Shown here: in pieces, positions 11,098 through 21,426 of the stretch
How positions within the stretch are numbered: the first letter of the stretch is position 1
Layout of the letters: every line of letters begins with the position of its first letter
Source: Duganella sp. Leaf126
GTDB taxonomy: Bacteria; Pseudomonadota; Gammaproteobacteria; Burkholderiales; Burkholderiaceae_D
DNA: 64,000 nt
NCBI RefSeq assembly: GCF_001423125.1
Contig: NZ_LMNW01000001.1
Location: forward strand, 205,944-269,943
Direction of reading: 5' to 3'
Program-made: the position numbers and the translations under genes
Notes under the pieces: model-generated
The model's input: only the letters and a program-made list of their open reading frames with translations
What the model was told of the DNA's origin: nothing
Databases searched by the model: none

Positions 11098-11122
11098 AAA
11101 AAAAAACGGCGCCGCAGCGCCG
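11098..11122 (-). terminator. Terminator of the peroxiredoxin gene
   Basis: CGGCGC (11107-11112) pairs with GCGCCG (11117-11122) around a four-base loop, and the nine-A run at 11098-11106 reads as a U tract on the minus strand. It lies 21 bases beyond the peroxiredoxin stop. Confidence 0.85.
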
Positions 11123-11143
11123 CCTTCTTGCTGCGGATCCGGC

Positions 11144-11647
11144 TTAGACCTGACCCAGCAGGGTTTCGGCGTTCGAGACTTCGAACTTGCCGCCCTCTTC
11201 CACGTTCAGCTTGGTGACCTTGCCGTCTTCGACCAGCATCGAGTAGCGCTGCGAGCGGGTGCCCATGCCGAACTTGCTGAAGTCGGCGTCCAGGCCCAGC
11301 GCCTTGCTGTAAGCGGCGTTACCGTCGGCCATCATGCGCACGATGCCGGTGGCTTTCTGGTCGCGGCCCCAGGCCCCCATCACGAAAGCGTCATTGACCG
11401 AGATGCACCAGATTTCATCGACGCCCTTGGCCTTGAACGCTTCCGCGTGCTGGACATAACCTGGCACGTGCTGCGCCGAGCAGGTCGGGGTGTAGGCGCC
11501 CGGCAGGCCGAAGATGGCGATCTTCTTGCCCTTGACCAGGTCTTGTACATTGAACGTGTTCGGGCCCAGTGCGCAGCCTTCGGTTTCGGTATCGATGAAT
11601 TCGGACAGGGTGCCTGCTGGCAGTTGATCGCCGATCTTGATGGTCAT
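11144..11647 (-). CDS. Peroxiredoxin, Prx5 type
   Basis: 167 residues, thiol peroxidase of the AhpC/TSA superfamily, Prx5 group. The peroxidatic cysteine is in PGAYTPTCSAQHVPGY (about residue 50-65), and the family motif FVMGAWGRDQ follows. It reduces hydrogen and organic peroxides using glutathione or thioredoxin systems (family knowledge). AGGAG stands six bases before the ATG. The gene follows ftsZ, as in other Betaproteobacteria, and is separated from it by a hairpin at 11679-11703, so it probably has its own promoter. Confidence 0.93.
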   Translation of the reverse strand: MTIKIGDQLPAGTLSEFIDTETEGCALGPNTFNVQDLVKGKKIAIFGLPGAYTPTCSAQHVPGYVQHAEAFKAKGVDEIWCISVNDAFVMGAWGRDQKATGIVRMMADGNAAYSKALGLDADFSKFGMGTRSQRYSMLVEDGKVTKLNVEEGGKFEVSNAETLLGQV

Positions 11648-11678
11648 GGTGACTCCTTTGTATAAATATGGGAACGGA

Positions 11679-11703
11679 AAAAGCCGCGACGCGCGCGGCT
11701 TTT
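11679..11703 (-). terminator. Hairpin terminator after ftsZ
   Basis: AAAAGCCGCG (11679-11688) pairs with CGCGGCTTTT (11694-11703) around a five-base loop. It ends the dcw transcript 67 bases past the ftsZ stop and lies just upstream of the peroxiredoxin start. Confidence 0.75.
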
Positions 11704-11770
11704 CACGGCTGATAATAGCCAGTATGCCTGAACCGCCGCGATCTTGCAGCCGGCGGCACGGCGGGCGCTC

Positions 11771-12988
11771 CTAGTCGGCCTGCTTGCGCAGGAAGGCTGG
11801 AATGTCATAGGTTTCCATGCCATTCTTTTCCATCGCGCGCACCTGCTCGGAAGCCGATTCGCGGCGCCAGACGGCTGGCGCCTTCATGCCGTCGAAGCCG
11901 GCCGCACCCGAACCCATCACGCCGGTGGCGCCCATCGACACATTGACGGCTGCGCCGCCCATGCCGGCCGATGGCATCATCGGGCTGTTGTGGGTGCCGG
12001 TGCGCAGCAGTTGCTGCGGTACCAGCTGCACGTGCTTCTTGTTCTTGCCCAGGCCGGTGGCGACCACGGTCACGCGGATCTCGTCGCCCATGGCGTCGTC
12101 GTAGGCGATACCCTGGGCGATCGATGCGTCCGGCGCGGCAAAAGCGCGCACGGCAGCCATGACTTCCTTGATTTCCTTACCCTTCAGGCCACGGCTGGCG
12201 GTCACGTTGACCAGCACGCCGCGCGCGCCCGACAGGTCGACGCCGTCGAGCAGCGGCGAGGCCACGGCCTGTTCGGCGGCGATGCGTGCGCGGTCGATGC
12301 CGGACGCGGTTGCAGTACCCATCATGGCCTTGCCCTGCTCGCCCATGATGGTCTTGACGTCGTTGAAGTCGACGTTGATGTGGCCCGGCACGTTGATGAT
12401 CTCGGCGATACCGGCCACCGCGTTGTTGAGCACATCGTCGGCGTGCTGCAGCCATTCGATCAGCGATTCGTCTTCGTAGATCTCTTCGAGCTTTTCGTTG
12501 AGGATGACGATCAGCGAGTCGACATTGGCCGACAGCTGGTCCAGGCCTTCGTCGGCGATGTCCATGCACTTCTGGCCTTCGTGCGAGAACGGCTTCGATA
12601 CCACCGCCACGGTCAGCGCGCCCAGCGACTTGGCCACTTCGGCCACGATCGGTGCGGCGCCGGTGCCGGTGCCGCCGCCCATGCCGGCAGCGATGAACAC
12701 CATGTGCGCGCCGCGCAGCGCATCTTCGATGCGGGCGCGCGACTCTTCGGCCAGCTTGCGGCCGACGTCCGGCTTCATGCCGGCGCCCAGGCCGGTCTCG
12801 CCGATCTGGATAACGTTGTCCGCGCGCGAGGTGGCCAGCGCCTGCGCATCGGTATTGGCGGCGATGAACTCGACGCCGGACATGCCCTTGTTGATCATGT
12901 GCTGAACCGCATTACCACCCGCGCCGCCGACACCGACCACCTTGATGACCGTGCCCAAAGCTGCGTTATCGACCATATCGAACTCCAT
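11771..12988 (-). CDS. ftsZ: Cell division GTPase FtsZ
   Basis: 405 residues, tubulin homologue that forms the Z ring. The N-terminal GVGGAGGNAV loop, the tubulin signature GGGTGTG near residue 107 and the T7 loop region NVDFNDVK are present; the C-terminal conserved peptide ETYDIPAFLRKQAD binds FtsA and ZipA. The start at 12986-12988 (MEFDMVDN) is preceded by GGGAG; an upstream in-frame ATG at 13033 would add 15 unconserved residues. A 165-base gap to ftsA contains a promoter, so ftsZ can be expressed beyond the cluster transcript. Confidence 0.98.
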   Translation of the reverse strand: MEFDMVDNAALGTVIKVVGVGGAGGNAVQHMINKGMSGVEFIAANTDAQALATSRADNVIQIGETGLGAGMKPDVGRKLAEESRARIEDALRGAHMVFIAAGMGGGTGTGAAPIVAEVAKSLGALTVAVVSKPFSHEGQKCMDIADEGLDQLSANVDSLIVILNEKLEEIYEDESLIEWLQHADDVLNNAVAGIAEIINVPGHINVDFNDVKTIMGEQGKAMMGTATASGIDRARIAAEQAVASPLLDGVDLSGARGVLVNVTASRGLKGKEIKEVMAAVRAFAAPDASIAQGIAYDDAMGDEIRVTVVATGLGKNKKHVQLVPQQLLRTGTHNSPMMPSAGMGGAAVNVSMGATGVMGSGAAGFDGMKAPAVWRRESASEQVRAMEKNGMETYDIPAFLRKQAD

Positions 12989-13031
12989 GATGTGCTCCCT
13001 ATCAGTTTGCCGTTTCCAAGCGCCAGTGCTC

Positions 13032-13060
13032 ATATTAGTAGGAGAACTGGAGATTGAAAA
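13032..13060 (-). promoter_or_regulatory. Probable ftsZ promoter
   Basis: On the minus strand TTTTCA (13055-13060) and TAATAT (13032-13037) are separated by 17 bases, in the only sizeable gap within the late dcw genes. Transcription would begin near 13025, giving a leader of roughly 37 bases. Motif reading only. Confidence 0.5.
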
Positions 13061-13153
13061 CTGCGGATTAATTTAAATAATTTCGTGACCTTGTTTGCTG
13101 CCGTATTTGTTGCCGTTCCGTGCTGCCCTGCTGCCGTCCTGTACTGCATTGAT

Positions 13154-14386
13154 TCAAAAATTCCCGAGGAACCATTCCTTCATGCGCTGCCACACCGCCT
13201 TCACCGACCCGTCCTGGCGCGTGACGATGTGTCCGCGCAGGTACTGCTTTTTCGCTTCCAGCAGCAGACCCAGCACCGTTGCGTAGCGCGGGCTGCGCAC
13301 CACGTCGGCCAGCTGGCCGCGGTAGTCCGGCGTGCCCAGGCGCGCCGGCCGCAGGAAGATGTCTTCCGCCATCTCCACCATGCCCGGCATGATGGCCGTG
13401 CCGCCGGTGAGCACGATGCCCGACGACAGCACGCCTTCGTAACCGGACTCGCGCACCACCTGGTGCACCATCGCAAACAGCTCTTCCACGCGCGGCTCGA
13501 TCACGGCCGCCAGCGCCTGGCGCGACAGCGTGCGCGGACCGCGGTCGCCCAGCCCCGGCACTTCCAGCGATTCGCCCGGATCGGCCAGCACCTGCTTGGC
13601 CACGCCGAACCGGATCTTGATCTCTTCCGCCTCAGCGGTCGGGGTGCGCAGCGCCATCGCGATATCGTTGGTGATCTGGTCGCCGGCAATCGGGATCACG
13701 GCCGTGTGGCGGATCGCGCCGTCCGAGAACACCGCCACGTCGGTGGTGCCGCCGCCGATGTCGATCAGCACCACGCCCAGTTCCTTCTCGTCGGTGGTCA
13801 GCACCGCATCGGCCGAGGCCATCGGCTGCAGGATCAGGTCCGACACTTCGAGACCGCAGCGGCGCACGCATTTGACGATGTTCTGCACGGCCGACACGGC
13901 GCCGGTGACGATGTGGACCTTGACTTCGAGACGGATGCCGCTCATGCCGATCGGCTCGCGCACATCTTCCTGGCTATCGACGATGAACTCCTGCGGGACG
14001 GTATGCAGCAACTGCTGGTCCGTCGGAATGTTAACCGCCTTTGCCGTTTCGATGACGCGCGCTACGTCGGTGGCCGTCACTTCTTTTTCCTTGATCGCCA
14101 CCATGCCGCTCGAATTGAAACTGCGGATATGGCTGCCGGCGATACCGGCATACACGTTGCGGATCTTGCAGTCGGCCATGAGCTCGGCCTCTTCCAGCGC
14201 GCGCTGGATCGACTCGACCGTCGCTTCGATGTTCACCACCACGCCTTTTTTCAGGCCCTTCGATTCGTGCTGACCCAGCCCGATCACTTCGTGGCGTCCA
14301 TCCCCCATCACCTCCGCCACCACGGCCACCACCTTGGAGGTGCCGATGTCGAGACCGACGATCAGGTTTTTAGCGTCTTTTGTCAT
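13154..14386 (-). CDS. ftsA: Cell division protein FtsA
   Basis: 410 residues, actin-like protein that tethers FtsZ to the membrane and recruits later divisome proteins. ATPase phosphate-1 motif VGLDIGTSKV at residues 10-19, phosphate-2 VLIDIGGGTTDVAVF near 205, adenosine motif LTGGTAIMPG near 335, and the C-terminal amphipathic helix VWQRMKEWFLGNF. Start at 14384-14386 matches family N-termini; the upstream open frame has no similarity. It lies 20 bases after ftsQ. Confidence 0.97.
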   Translation of the reverse strand: MTKDAKNLIVGLDIGTSKVVAVVAEVMGDGRHEVIGLGQHESKGLKKGVVVNIEATVESIQRALEEAELMADCKIRNVYAGIAGSHIRSFNSSGMVAIKEKEVTATDVARVIETAKAVNIPTDQQLLHTVPQEFIVDSQEDVREPIGMSGIRLEVKVHIVTGAVSAVQNIVKCVRRCGLEVSDLILQPMASADAVLTTDEKELGVVLIDIGGGTTDVAVFSDGAIRHTAVIPIAGDQITNDIAMALRTPTAEAEEIKIRFGVAKQVLADPGESLEVPGLGDRGPRTLSRQALAAVIEPRVEELFAMVHQVVRESGYEGVLSSGIVLTGGTAIMPGMVEMAEDIFLRPARLGTPDYRGQLADVVRSPRYATVLGLLLEAKKQYLRGHIVTRQDGSVKAVWQRMKEWFLGNF

Positions 14387-14406
14387 GTTGCCTGCTCTGT
14401 TCTGCT

Positions 14407-15237
14407 TTAATGTTGTTGTGCTGGTTGCGGTGGCTTTTGCGCGCCACCGGTGGTTTTTTTCATCGCCTGTTTTTTCGGCCAGGCGCCGTCTTTCGGTATC
14501 TTCAATCCCTTCGCGCTCAGCGCCAGGCCGTTCTGGTAACGCATGTCGATGGTCTCGATGTCGGGCAGGTTGGCCACCAGCTGCGGGTAGATGCCCAGCA
14601 GCCGGTCCACCCGTTCGCGCAGCGTGGTGGCGGTCTGCTCGCGGCCGAGCGCCACGCTCATGCCGTTGTCGAGCCGGACCGTCCACGCATAGCGGCTCGA
14701 CAGCGACAGCGCTTCCGGTACCAGCTGCAGCGGCGCGAACCAGCTGCGCAGTTCGCCGTAGCGGGCCAGCACTTCCTTCTCGCTGCCATCGGGGCCGTCG
14801 AATTCCGGCAGTTCATGGTCCTCTTCCGCTTCGGCCACGTTGGCGGTAAATACATCGCCCTTGGTCGAGAGCAGGCGGCCGTCCTTGCCCCAGGTGCCCA
14901 GCACTTCGTGCTCTTCGAGCGTGACGATCAGCTGGTTCGGCCACTCGCGGCGCACGGTGGCGCGGCGTACCCACGGCACCGCCTCGAACACCTGGCGCAC
15001 GGCGTCGAGGTTGGCCGTGAAGAAGTTGCCCTTCAGGCGCCACAGCGCGCTGTTACGCAGCGTCAGCTGGTTTACGTGGCGCAGACCGTCGCTGTCCATG
15101 CTCTCGATGCGGATGGTGCGCAGGTCGAACATCGGACGCTGCGCCACCCACCACACGCCGGCGGCGATGCATGCCAGCAGCGCGGCTGCGAACAGCGCGC
15201 TGGCGGTGGCATTCAAGGCTTTAGCGTCTTGCCACAT
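14407..15237 (-). CDS. ftsQ: Cell division protein FtsQ
   Basis: 276 residues, bitopic inner-membrane divisome protein linking early and late components with FtsL and FtsB. One transmembrane segment near residues 12-32 (ASALFAAALLACIAAGVWWVAQ), then the POTRA domain (FDLRTIRIESMDSDGLRHV...) and the beta domain. The C-terminus is Lys/Pro/Gln-rich (KKTTGGAQKPPQPAQQH). Seven bases after ddl, within the same operon. Confidence 0.95.
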   Translation of the reverse strand: MWQDAKALNATASALFAAALLACIAAGVWWVAQRPMFDLRTIRIESMDSDGLRHVNQLTLRNSALWRLKGNFFTANLDAVRQVFEAVPWVRRATVRREWPNQLIVTLEEHEVLGTWGKDGRLLSTKGDVFTANVAEAEEDHELPEFDGPDGSEKEVLARYGELRSWFAPLQLVPEALSLSSRYAWTVRLDNGMSVALGREQTATTLRERVDRLLGIYPQLVANLPDIETIDMRYQNGLALSAKGLKIPKDGAWPKKQAMKKTTGGAQKPPQPAQQH

Positions 15238-15244
15238 CGTGCGT

Positions 15245-16204
15245 TCAACCCTTCATCTTCAAACGTGCGGTGCGCAGGATCGCCACGCACAGGTCTTCAT
15301 AGCTCATGCCCTGCGCGCGGGCAGCCATCGGCACCAGCGAATGGCCGGTCATGCCGGGCGAGGTATTGACCTCGAGCAGGAACGGCTTCTGATCGCGTTC
15401 GCGCAGCAGGATGTCCACCCGTCCCCAGCCCTCGCAACCGATGTTGCGGTAGGCGGCCACGGCAATGCGCTGCATCTCGGCCGTCAGTTCAGCCGGCAAC
15501 ATGGCCGGGCAGATGTACTGGGTATCGTCGCTGAAGTACTTGTTCTGGTAGTCGTAGTTGCCGGCCGGGGCGACGATTTCCACGATCGCTTGCGCCTTTG
15601 CCTCGGCGCCGGTGCCGAGCACGGCGACCGTGAACTCGCGGCCGCTGACGAATTCCTCGGCCAGCACGGCGTCGTCGATGGCGGCGGCGATATCGCAGGC
15701 GGCCTTGAACTGGCCGGCCGCTTCCACCTTGGTGATGCCGATGGTCGAACCTTCATGCGGCGGCTTGACGATCAGCGGCAGGCCGAGGTCTGCGCTGATG
15801 GCGTCGAGGTCGGACCCGCTGTCGACAACCGCGTAGCGCGGCGTCGGCAGGCCGGCCGCCAGCCACAGGATCTTGGTGGTGATCTTGTCCATGGCCACGG
15901 CGCTGGCCATCACGCCGCTGCCGGTGTACGGAATGCGCAGCAGTTCCAGCGCGCCCTGCAGGCTGCCGTCCTCGCCGTAGCGGCCGTGCAGCGCGATGAA
16001 CACGCGGTCGAACTGCTGTTCGGCCAGTTCGGCCAGCGTGCGCTCGCCGGTATCGAAGCCGTGGGCATCGACGCCCTTGCTCTGCAATGCCTTCAGCACG
16101 CCGGCGCCGGACATCAGCGACACTTCGCGCTCGGCCGAACGGCCGCCGTACAGCACGCCTACCTTGCCCAGCGCCTCGATGTCTTCAGTCGAAATAGTGC
16201 TCAT
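15245..16204 (-). CDS. ddl: D-alanine--D-alanine ligase
   Basis: 319 residues, ATP-grasp ligase that makes D-Ala-D-Ala for the peptidoglycan stem. Signature [17 protein letters not shown] near residue 72 and [17 protein letters not shown] near 275 are intact. The start at 16202-16204 ([10 protein letters not shown]) is just two bases after the murC stop. The residue preceding the Y-G pair region is of the bacterial DdlB type found in dcw clusters; nothing suggests D-lactate specificity. Confidence 0.97.
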   Translation of the reverse strand: MSTISTEDIEALGKVGVLYGGRSAEREVSLMSGAGVLKALQSKGVDAHGFDTGERTLAELAEQQFDRVFIALHGRYGEDGSLQGALELLRIPYTGSGVMASAVAMDKITTKILWLAAGLPTPRYAVVDSGSDLDAISADLGLPLIVKPPHEGSTIGITKVEAAGQFKAACDIAAAIDDAVLAEEFVSGREFTVAVLGTGAEAKAQAIVEIVAPAGNYDYQNKYFSDDTQYICPAMLPAELTAEMQRIAVAAYRNIGCEGWGRVDILLRERDQKPFLLEVNTSPGMTGHSLVPMAARAQGMSYEDLCVAILRTARLKMKG

Positions 16205-16206
16205 GG

Positions 16207-17598
16207 TCAGACCTTGGGATAGTGAGTCAGTTTGGCCGGGACGGCGCTGATGGCGCCGGCGCCCATGGTGATGACGACGTCGCCGTCGCGCACCACGCTC
16301 ATGATGGTTTCCGGCATGTCGCCGATATGTTCCACAAAAATCGGTTCGATCTTGCCGCGCGCACGCAGCGCATGCGCGAGCGAGCGGCCGTCGGCCGCCA
16401 CGATCGGCGCTTCGCCTGCCGCGTATACCTCGGCCAGCACCAGCACGTCCGGCGCACCAAGCACCTTGACGAAATCCTCGAACAGGTCGCGCGTGCGGCT
16501 GTAGCGGTGCGGCTGAAACGCCAGCACCAGGCGCCGGCCCGGGTACGCCGCGCGGGCGGCGGCCAACGTGACTTCCGTTTCCACCGGGTGGTGGCCGAAG
16601 TCGTCGACCAGCGCAAACGTGCCGCCGGTCGGGATGCTTACTTCGCCATAGCGCGTGAAACGGCGGCCGACGCCGCCGAAGCCGGCCAGGCCGGCCTGCG
16701 TATGGTGGTCTGCGATGCCGATTTCGCGCGCGATCGCAATCGCCGAGCAGGCATTCTGCACATTGTGCAGGCCGGGCTGGTTCAGCACCACGTCCAGGTC
16801 CGGGTAGCCTTCCTGCAGCACCGTGAAGTGCATTTCCACGCCGACCGCGCGGGCGTTGATGGCGCGCACTTCCGCGTCCTCGTGGAAGCCATAGGTGGTC
16901 ACCGGCTTGGTCACGTGGGCGATGATGTCGCGCACGTGCGGGTCGTCGATGCACAGCATGGCGCGGCCGTAGAACGGCAGGCGGTGGGTGAAGTGCACGA
17001 ACGCCTGCTTGAGCTTTTCGAAGTCGTGCTCGTAGGTGTCCATGTGGTCGGCGTCGATGTTGGTGATCACCTCGATCATCGGCGTCAGGTTCAAAAACGA
17101 GGCATCCGACTCGTCGGCTTCGGCCACCAGGTAGTCGCCGGTGCCGAGCTTGGCGTTGGCGCCGGCTGCGGTCAGGCGCCCGCCGATCACGAAGGTCGGA
17201 TCGAGGCCGCCCTGGGCCAGCACCGAGGCGACCAGGCTGGTGGTGGTGGTCTTGCCGTGGGTGCCGGCAATGGCGATACCGCGTTTCAAGCGCATCAGTT
17301 CGCCCAGCATCACGGCGCGCGGCACGATCGGCACCTTGCGCGCACGGGCGGCCAGCACTTCGGGATTGTCCTGCTGCACAGCGGTCGAAGTGACGACCGC
17401 ATCGGCAGCGCCGATGTGGTCGGCCGCATGACCCTGGAACACTTTGGCGCCCATGTCCGCCAGGCGCTGGGTGACAGCGTTGCTGCCCAGGTCCGAGCCG
17501 GAAACGGAATAGCCGAGCGTGAGCAGCACTTCGGCGATGCCGCTCATGCCGCTGCCGCCGATGCCGACGAAGTGTATGTTCTGTACTTTATGTTTCAC
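16207..17598 (-). CDS. murC: UDP-N-acetylmuramate--L-alanine ligase MurC
   Basis: 463 residues. The first Mur ligase, adding L-Ala to UDP-MurNAc. N-terminal Rossmann motif [14 protein letters not shown] (residues 12-25), ATP loop [12 protein letters not shown] near 110, [11 protein letters not shown] region and IDADHMDTY near 185, and [13 protein letters not shown] near 360. Twenty-nine bases separate it from murG, part of which is a 13-bp tandem duplication. Confidence 0.97.
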   Translation of the reverse strand: MKHKVQNIHFVGIGGSGMSGIAEVLLTLGYSVSGSDLGSNAVTQRLADMGAKVFQGHAADHIGAADAVVTSTAVQQDNPEVLAARARKVPIVPRAVMLGELMRLKRGIAIAGTHGKTTTTSLVASVLAQGGLDPTFVIGGRLTAAGANAKLGTGDYLVAEADESDASFLNLTPMIEVITNIDADHMDTYEHDFEKLKQAFVHFTHRLPFYGRAMLCIDDPHVRDIIAHVTKPVTTYGFHEDAEVRAINARAVGVEMHFTVLQEGYPDLDVVLNQPGLHNVQNACSAIAIAREIGIADHHTQAGLAGFGGVGRRFTRYGEVSIPTGGTFALVDDFGHHPVETEVTLAAARAAYPGRRLVLAFQPHRYSRTRDLFEDFVKVLGAPDVLVLAEVYAAGEAPIVAADGRSLAHALRARGKIEPIFVEHIGDMPETIMSVVRDGDVVITMGAGAISAVPAKLTHYPKV

Positions 17599-17607
17599 TA
17601 CCTGTTC

Positions 17608-17633
17608 CTATGTACTAAGCCTATGTACTAAGC
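17608..17633. repeat. 13-bp perfect tandem duplication at the murG stop
   Basis: CTATGTACTAAGC occurs at 17608-17620 and again at 17621-17633. The right copy contains the murG stop codon (17628-17630) and last codon; the left copy lies in the murG-murC gap. It looks like a recent slippage duplication that carried a second in-frame TAG beyond the stop. Confidence 0.9.
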
Positions 17634-18704
17634 TTTGATTGCCAATTGTTCCAACACCTGCGCGATCGCCTCGTTGGCGTCGCGCTTGCCCACCGCGTGC
17701 GCCGCCGTCGCCATGGTCAGGCAGGTGCTGCGCGTGAGCGTCTCGAGCAGGGTCGCCACGCTGCGCGCGCTCATCTCCGTCTGCGGCAGGTGGATCGCCG
17801 CATCCTGTTTCGCCATCCACTGCGCGTTGTCGCGCTGGTGGCTGGTGGTCGAGGCCACCAGCGGCACCAGCACGCTGGCCACGCCGGCGGCAGTTAGTTC
17901 CGACACCGTGATCGCGCCGGCGCGGCAGATCACCAGGTCCGCCTGGGCGTAGGCGCCGGCCATGTCGTCGATGAAATCGACCACGTTGGCCGCCACACCG
18001 GCCTGCGCGTACGCCGCGCGCAGCGCGTCGATATGCTTCTTGCCCGACTGGTGGGTCACCAGCGGCCGCTGCGCGGCCGGGATCAGCGCCAGCGCACTTG
18101 GCAAATTGTCGTTGAGCGCTTTTGCGCCCAGGCTGCCGCCAACGACCAGGATGCGCAGCGGACCGCTGCGGCCCGCAAAGCGCGCGGCCGGCGCCGGCAG
18201 GTCGAGGATTTCCTGGCGTACCGGGTTGCCGGTGACGACCGCCTTGCCGGCCGCCTTGCCGAAGTTGGCCGGGAAGCCGAAGCACACGCGTTCGGCAAAC
18301 GGCACCAGCGTCTTGTTCGATAACAGCAGCGCCGCATCGGCATTGACCAGCGCCAGCGGCGTGCCGCGCAGTTTCGCCATCAGCCCCCCGGGTACGGTAA
18401 CGTAGCCGCCCATGCCGAGGATGACATCGGGCCGGCGCCGGCCGATAAAATCGTGACAGGCGACAAACGCTTTCACCATTTTCAGCGCGCCGGCCAGCGA
18501 GTGCTGCAATCCCTTGCCGCGCATGCCGGTGAAGTCGATGCTGTCCATGGCGATGCCGCTGTTGGGCACCAGGTCCTGTTCCATGCCGGCCGCCGTGCCG
18601 AGCCAGGTCACGTCCCAGCCGCGCGCGCGCATGGTCTGCGCGATCGCCAGGCCGGGGAAAATGTGGCCGCCGGTACCGGCTGCCATGATCATCAGTCGTT
18701 TCAT
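17628..18704 (-). CDS. murG: UDP-N-acetylglucosamine transferase MurG
   Basis: 358 residues, peripheral membrane GT28 transferase converting lipid I to lipid II. N-terminal [13 protein letters not shown] (residues 10-22), second glycine loop [11 protein letters not shown] near 190, and the donor site motif [15 protein letters not shown] near 262 are all present. The start overlaps the ftsW stop by four bases (ATGA), indicating translational coupling. Its stop lies in a 13-bp duplication. Confidence 0.97.
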   Translation of the reverse strand: MKRLMIMAAGTGGHIFPGLAIAQTMRARGWDVTWLGTAAGMEQDLVPNSGIAMDSIDFTGMRGKGLQHSLAGALKMVKAFVACHDFIGRRRPDVILGMGGYVTVPGGLMAKLRGTPLALVNADAALLLSNKTLVPFAERVCFGFPANFGKAAGKAVVTGNPVRQEILDLPAPAARFAGRSGPLRILVVGGSLGAKALNDNLPSALALIPAAQRPLVTHQSGKKHIDALRAAYAQAGVAANVVDFIDDMAGAYAQADLVICRAGAITVSELTAAGVASVLVPLVASTTSHQRDNAQWMAKQDAAIHLPQTEMSARSVATLLETLTRSTCLTMATAAHAVGKRDANEAIAQVLEQLAIKA

Positions 18705-19918
18705 AATCTGCCACCCCGCATCAGCACCCGGTTTTCGTAGTCGATCCGCAGCAGGATCGCCAGGCCGATGCAGTTAATCACCACGCCCGTGCCGCCATAG
18801 CTCATCAGCGGCAGGGTCAAGCCCTTGGTCGGCAACAGGCCCAGGTTGACGCCCATGTTGATGAAGGTCTGCACGCCGATCCAGATGCCGATGCCCTTGG
18901 CCGTCAGGCCGGCAAAGGTCTGGTCGATGGCAATGGCCTGGCGGCCGATGTCGAAGGCGCGCTTGACGATCCAGTAGAACAGCGCGATCACCACCAGCAC
19001 GCCGACCAGGCCCAGCTCCTCGCCGATCACCGCCATCAGGAAGTCGGTGTGCGCCTCCGGCAGGTAGTGCAGCTTTTCCACGCTGCCGCCCAGGCCCACG
19101 CCGAACAGTTCGCCGCGACCGAAGGCGATCAGCGAGTGCGTGAGCTGGTAAGCCTTGTTCATCGCATTGTTTTCGTCCCACGGATTGAGGTAGGCGAAAT
19201 AGCGCTCGCGGCGGAACTTGGACAGCGCGATGATGGAGCCGAAGATCGCCACCAGCATCAGGCCGATGCCGCCGAACCAGACCGCGTTGATCCCGCCCAG
19301 GAACAGGATGCCCATGGTGATGCAGACGATCACGCCAAACGCGCCCAGGTCCGGTTCGAGCAGCAGCAGCAGGCCGACGAAGCCGACCGCAGCGGCCATC
19401 GGCAGGAAGCCCTTGGTCAGCTTGTGCATGTATTCCTGCTTGCGCACCGTGTAGTCGGCCGCGTACAGCACCGCCACCACCTTCATCAGTTCGGACGGCT
19501 GGATCTTGATCACCAGCAGCGACAGCCAGCGGCGGCTGCCGTTGACCACCGAGCCGAGGCCCGGGATCAGCACCATCACCAGCAGCACCAGCGTGCCGAT
19601 GAACAGGTAAGGCGCCCAGCGCTGCAGCGTGGCGATGCGGGTGCGAAACACGAACATGCCGACGATTAGCGACACCACCACGAACATGGCCTGGCGCTGC
19701 AGGAAATAGGTGTTCTGCCAGCGCACGTAGTTGGCAAAGCGCGGCGAATCGGGCAGCGAGATCGAGGCCGAGTACACCATCACCATCCCGAACAGCATCA
19801 GGATGATGGTGACCCAGACCAGCGGCTGGTCGTACTCCATCATCTTCGACTGGCGCGCGCGGCCATCGATCGGCGTGACCGCTTTCTGACCGAAACGGAA
19901 TGGCATCTGGAAGGCCAT
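18701..19918 (-). CDS. ftsW: Septal peptidoglycan polymerase FtsW
   Basis: 405 residues, SEDS-family glycosyltransferase of the divisome with ten predicted transmembrane helices. Family signature [11 protein letters not shown] and the C-terminal [25 protein letters not shown] are seen. The 30-residue cytoplasmic N-terminus ([19 protein letters not shown]) is longer than in some homologues. Works with FtsI in the same operon. One-base overlap with murD upstream and four-base overlap with murG downstream. Confidence 0.96.
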   Translation of the reverse strand: MAFQMPFRFGQKAVTPIDGRARQSKMMEYDQPLVWVTIILMLFGMVMVYSASISLPDSPRFANYVRWQNTYFLQRQAMFVVVSLIVGMFVFRTRIATLQRWAPYLFIGTLVLLVMVLIPGLGSVVNGSRRWLSLLVIKIQPSELMKVVAVLYAADYTVRKQEYMHKLTKGFLPMAAAVGFVGLLLLLEPDLGAFGVIVCITMGILFLGGINAVWFGGIGLMLVAIFGSIIALSKFRRERYFAYLNPWDENNAMNKAYQLTHSLIAFGRGELFGVGLGGSVEKLHYLPEAHTDFLMAVIGEELGLVGVLVVIALFYWIVKRAFDIGRQAIAIDQTFAGLTAKGIGIWIGVQTFINMGVNLGLLPTKGLTLPLMSYGGTGVVINCIGLAILLRIDYENRVLMRGGRL

Positions 19919-21426
19919 CAGAGCTCCTGTCCGCGGTCGAGGGCGATGTCGCGCACGGTGTCGACAAACACCTGGGCGCGGTGCGCATAATTGCGGAACA
20001 TGTCCATGCTGGCGCAGGCCGGCGACAGCAGCACGGCGTCGCCGGGCTGGGCCAGCGCGCGCGCGCGCTGCACGGCCTGCGGCAGGTCGGTGCCGCAGTC
20101 TTCCAGCGCCACGCCCGCATCCTGCAGCGCCGTGCGCAGCAGCGGCGCATCGCGGCCGATCAGCAGCACGGCGCGCACGTAGCGCGCCACCGGCTCGGTC
20201 AGCGGACCGAAGTCCTGGCCCTTGCCGTCGCCGCCGAGAATTACCACCAGGCGCTGGTCGGCGCCGGTAAAGGCTTTACCGAGACCGTTCAGCGCGGCCA
20301 CGGTGGCGCCCACGTTGGTGCCCTTGCTGTCGTCGTAGTATTCAACGTCGTCGATGGCGCCCACCAGCTCGACCCGGTGCGGCTGGCCGCGGTAGTCGCG
20401 CAGGCCGTGCAGCAGGGGCGCCAGCGGCAGGTCGATGGCGCGGCACAGCGCCAGCGCAGCCAGCGCGTTGGCGGCGTTGTGCACGCCGCGGATGTGCAGC
20501 GCATCGGACGGCATCAGGTTTTTCACCACGGTTTCCAGCGGCGGCGGGGGCGGCTCGTTCTTCTTGCGCTTTTTCGGCTCGCCCTCGTCCTCGGCAGCCA
20601 CGGCGGTGGCAAGCCACAGCACGCCGCGCTCGTTGTGCAGGCCGAAGTCACCGAGCTGTTTCGGCGCATCGGTGCCGAAGCCGACATTGTTGCCTTGGTT
20701 CGATGCCATGCGCATCACGGTGGCGTCGTCGCGGTTCAGTACGCGCACGGTGTCGTGGGCGAAGATGCGGTGCTTGGCAGCGGCGTACGAGGCCATGTCG
20801 CCGTGCCAGTCCAGGTGGTCCTGGGTCACGTTCAGGACCGTGGCGGCGTGGGCTTCGAGCGTGAAGGTGGTCTCGAGCTGGAAGCTCGACAGCTCCAGCA
20901 CCCAGATCTCGGGCAGGCTGTCCTGGTCCAATACTTCGCGCAGCACGTCGAGTGCGGCCGGGCTGATATTGCCGGCCACGCGCACAGTGTGACCGGCGCG
21001 CTCGCACAGCTGGCCCACCAGCGTGGTCACCGTGGTCTTGCCGTTGGTGCCGGTGATGGCAATGAGCTTCGGCGCATAGCCGCGCGCAGCGTTCAGCGAC
21101 TCCAGCGCCTGGGCAAACAGCTCGATCTCGCCCCACACCGGGATGCCGGCGGCAGCGGCGGCCGGCGCGATCGCGGCCAGCTCGCGGCCCGGCGCCAGCC
21201 CGGGGCTCACGGCGACGAAATCGACGCCATCGAGCAGGCTGGCATCGAAGGCGCCGGCGACGAACTCCGCGTCCGCCACCGCTGCCTGCAGGACCGGCAG
21301 GCGCTCGGGCGCGGCGCGGGTATCGGCCACGCGCACGCGCGCGCCGCTGCGGGCCAGCCACAGCGCCATCGCCAGCCCGGATTCGCCGAGCCCGAGCACC
21401 AGTGCGTATTTGCCGTCGTAGATCAT
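19918..21426 (-). CDS. murD: UDP-N-acetylmuramoyl-L-alanine--D-glutamate ligase MurD
   Basis: 502 residues. Adds D-Glu to UDP-MurNAc-L-Ala. [17 protein letters not shown] at the N-terminus, [11 protein letters not shown] near 130, and [15 protein letters not shown] near 355 mark the three domains. It is about 65 residues longer than E. coli MurD, mainly because of a charged, proline-rich insertion (about residues 280-300: [18 protein letters not shown]) in the central domain, probably a surface loop. Four-base overlap with mraY and one-base overlap with ftsW. Confidence 0.96.
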   Translation of the reverse strand: MIYDGKYALVLGLGESGLAMALWLARSGARVRVADTRAAPERLPVLQAAVADAEFVAGAFDASLLDGVDFVAVSPGLAPGRELAAIAPAAAAAGIPVWGEIELFAQALESLNAARGYAPKLIAITGTNGKTTVTTLVGQLCERAGHTVRVAGNISPAALDVLREVLDQDSLPEIWVLELSSFQLETTFTLEAHAATVLNVTQDHLDWHGDMASYAAAKHRIFAHDTVRVLNRDDATVMRMASNQGNNVGFGTDAPKQLGDFGLHNERGVLWLATAVAAEDEGEPKKRKKNEPPPPPLETVVKNLMPSDALHIRGVHNAANALAALALCRAIDLPLAPLLHGLRDYRGQPHRVELVGAIDDVEYYDDSKGTNVGATVAALNGLGKAFTGADQRLVVILGGDGKGQDFGPLTEPVARYVRAVLLIGRDAPLLRTALQDAGVALEDCGTDLPQAVQRARALAQPGDAVLLSPACASMDMFRNYAHRAQVFVDTVRDIALDRGQEL

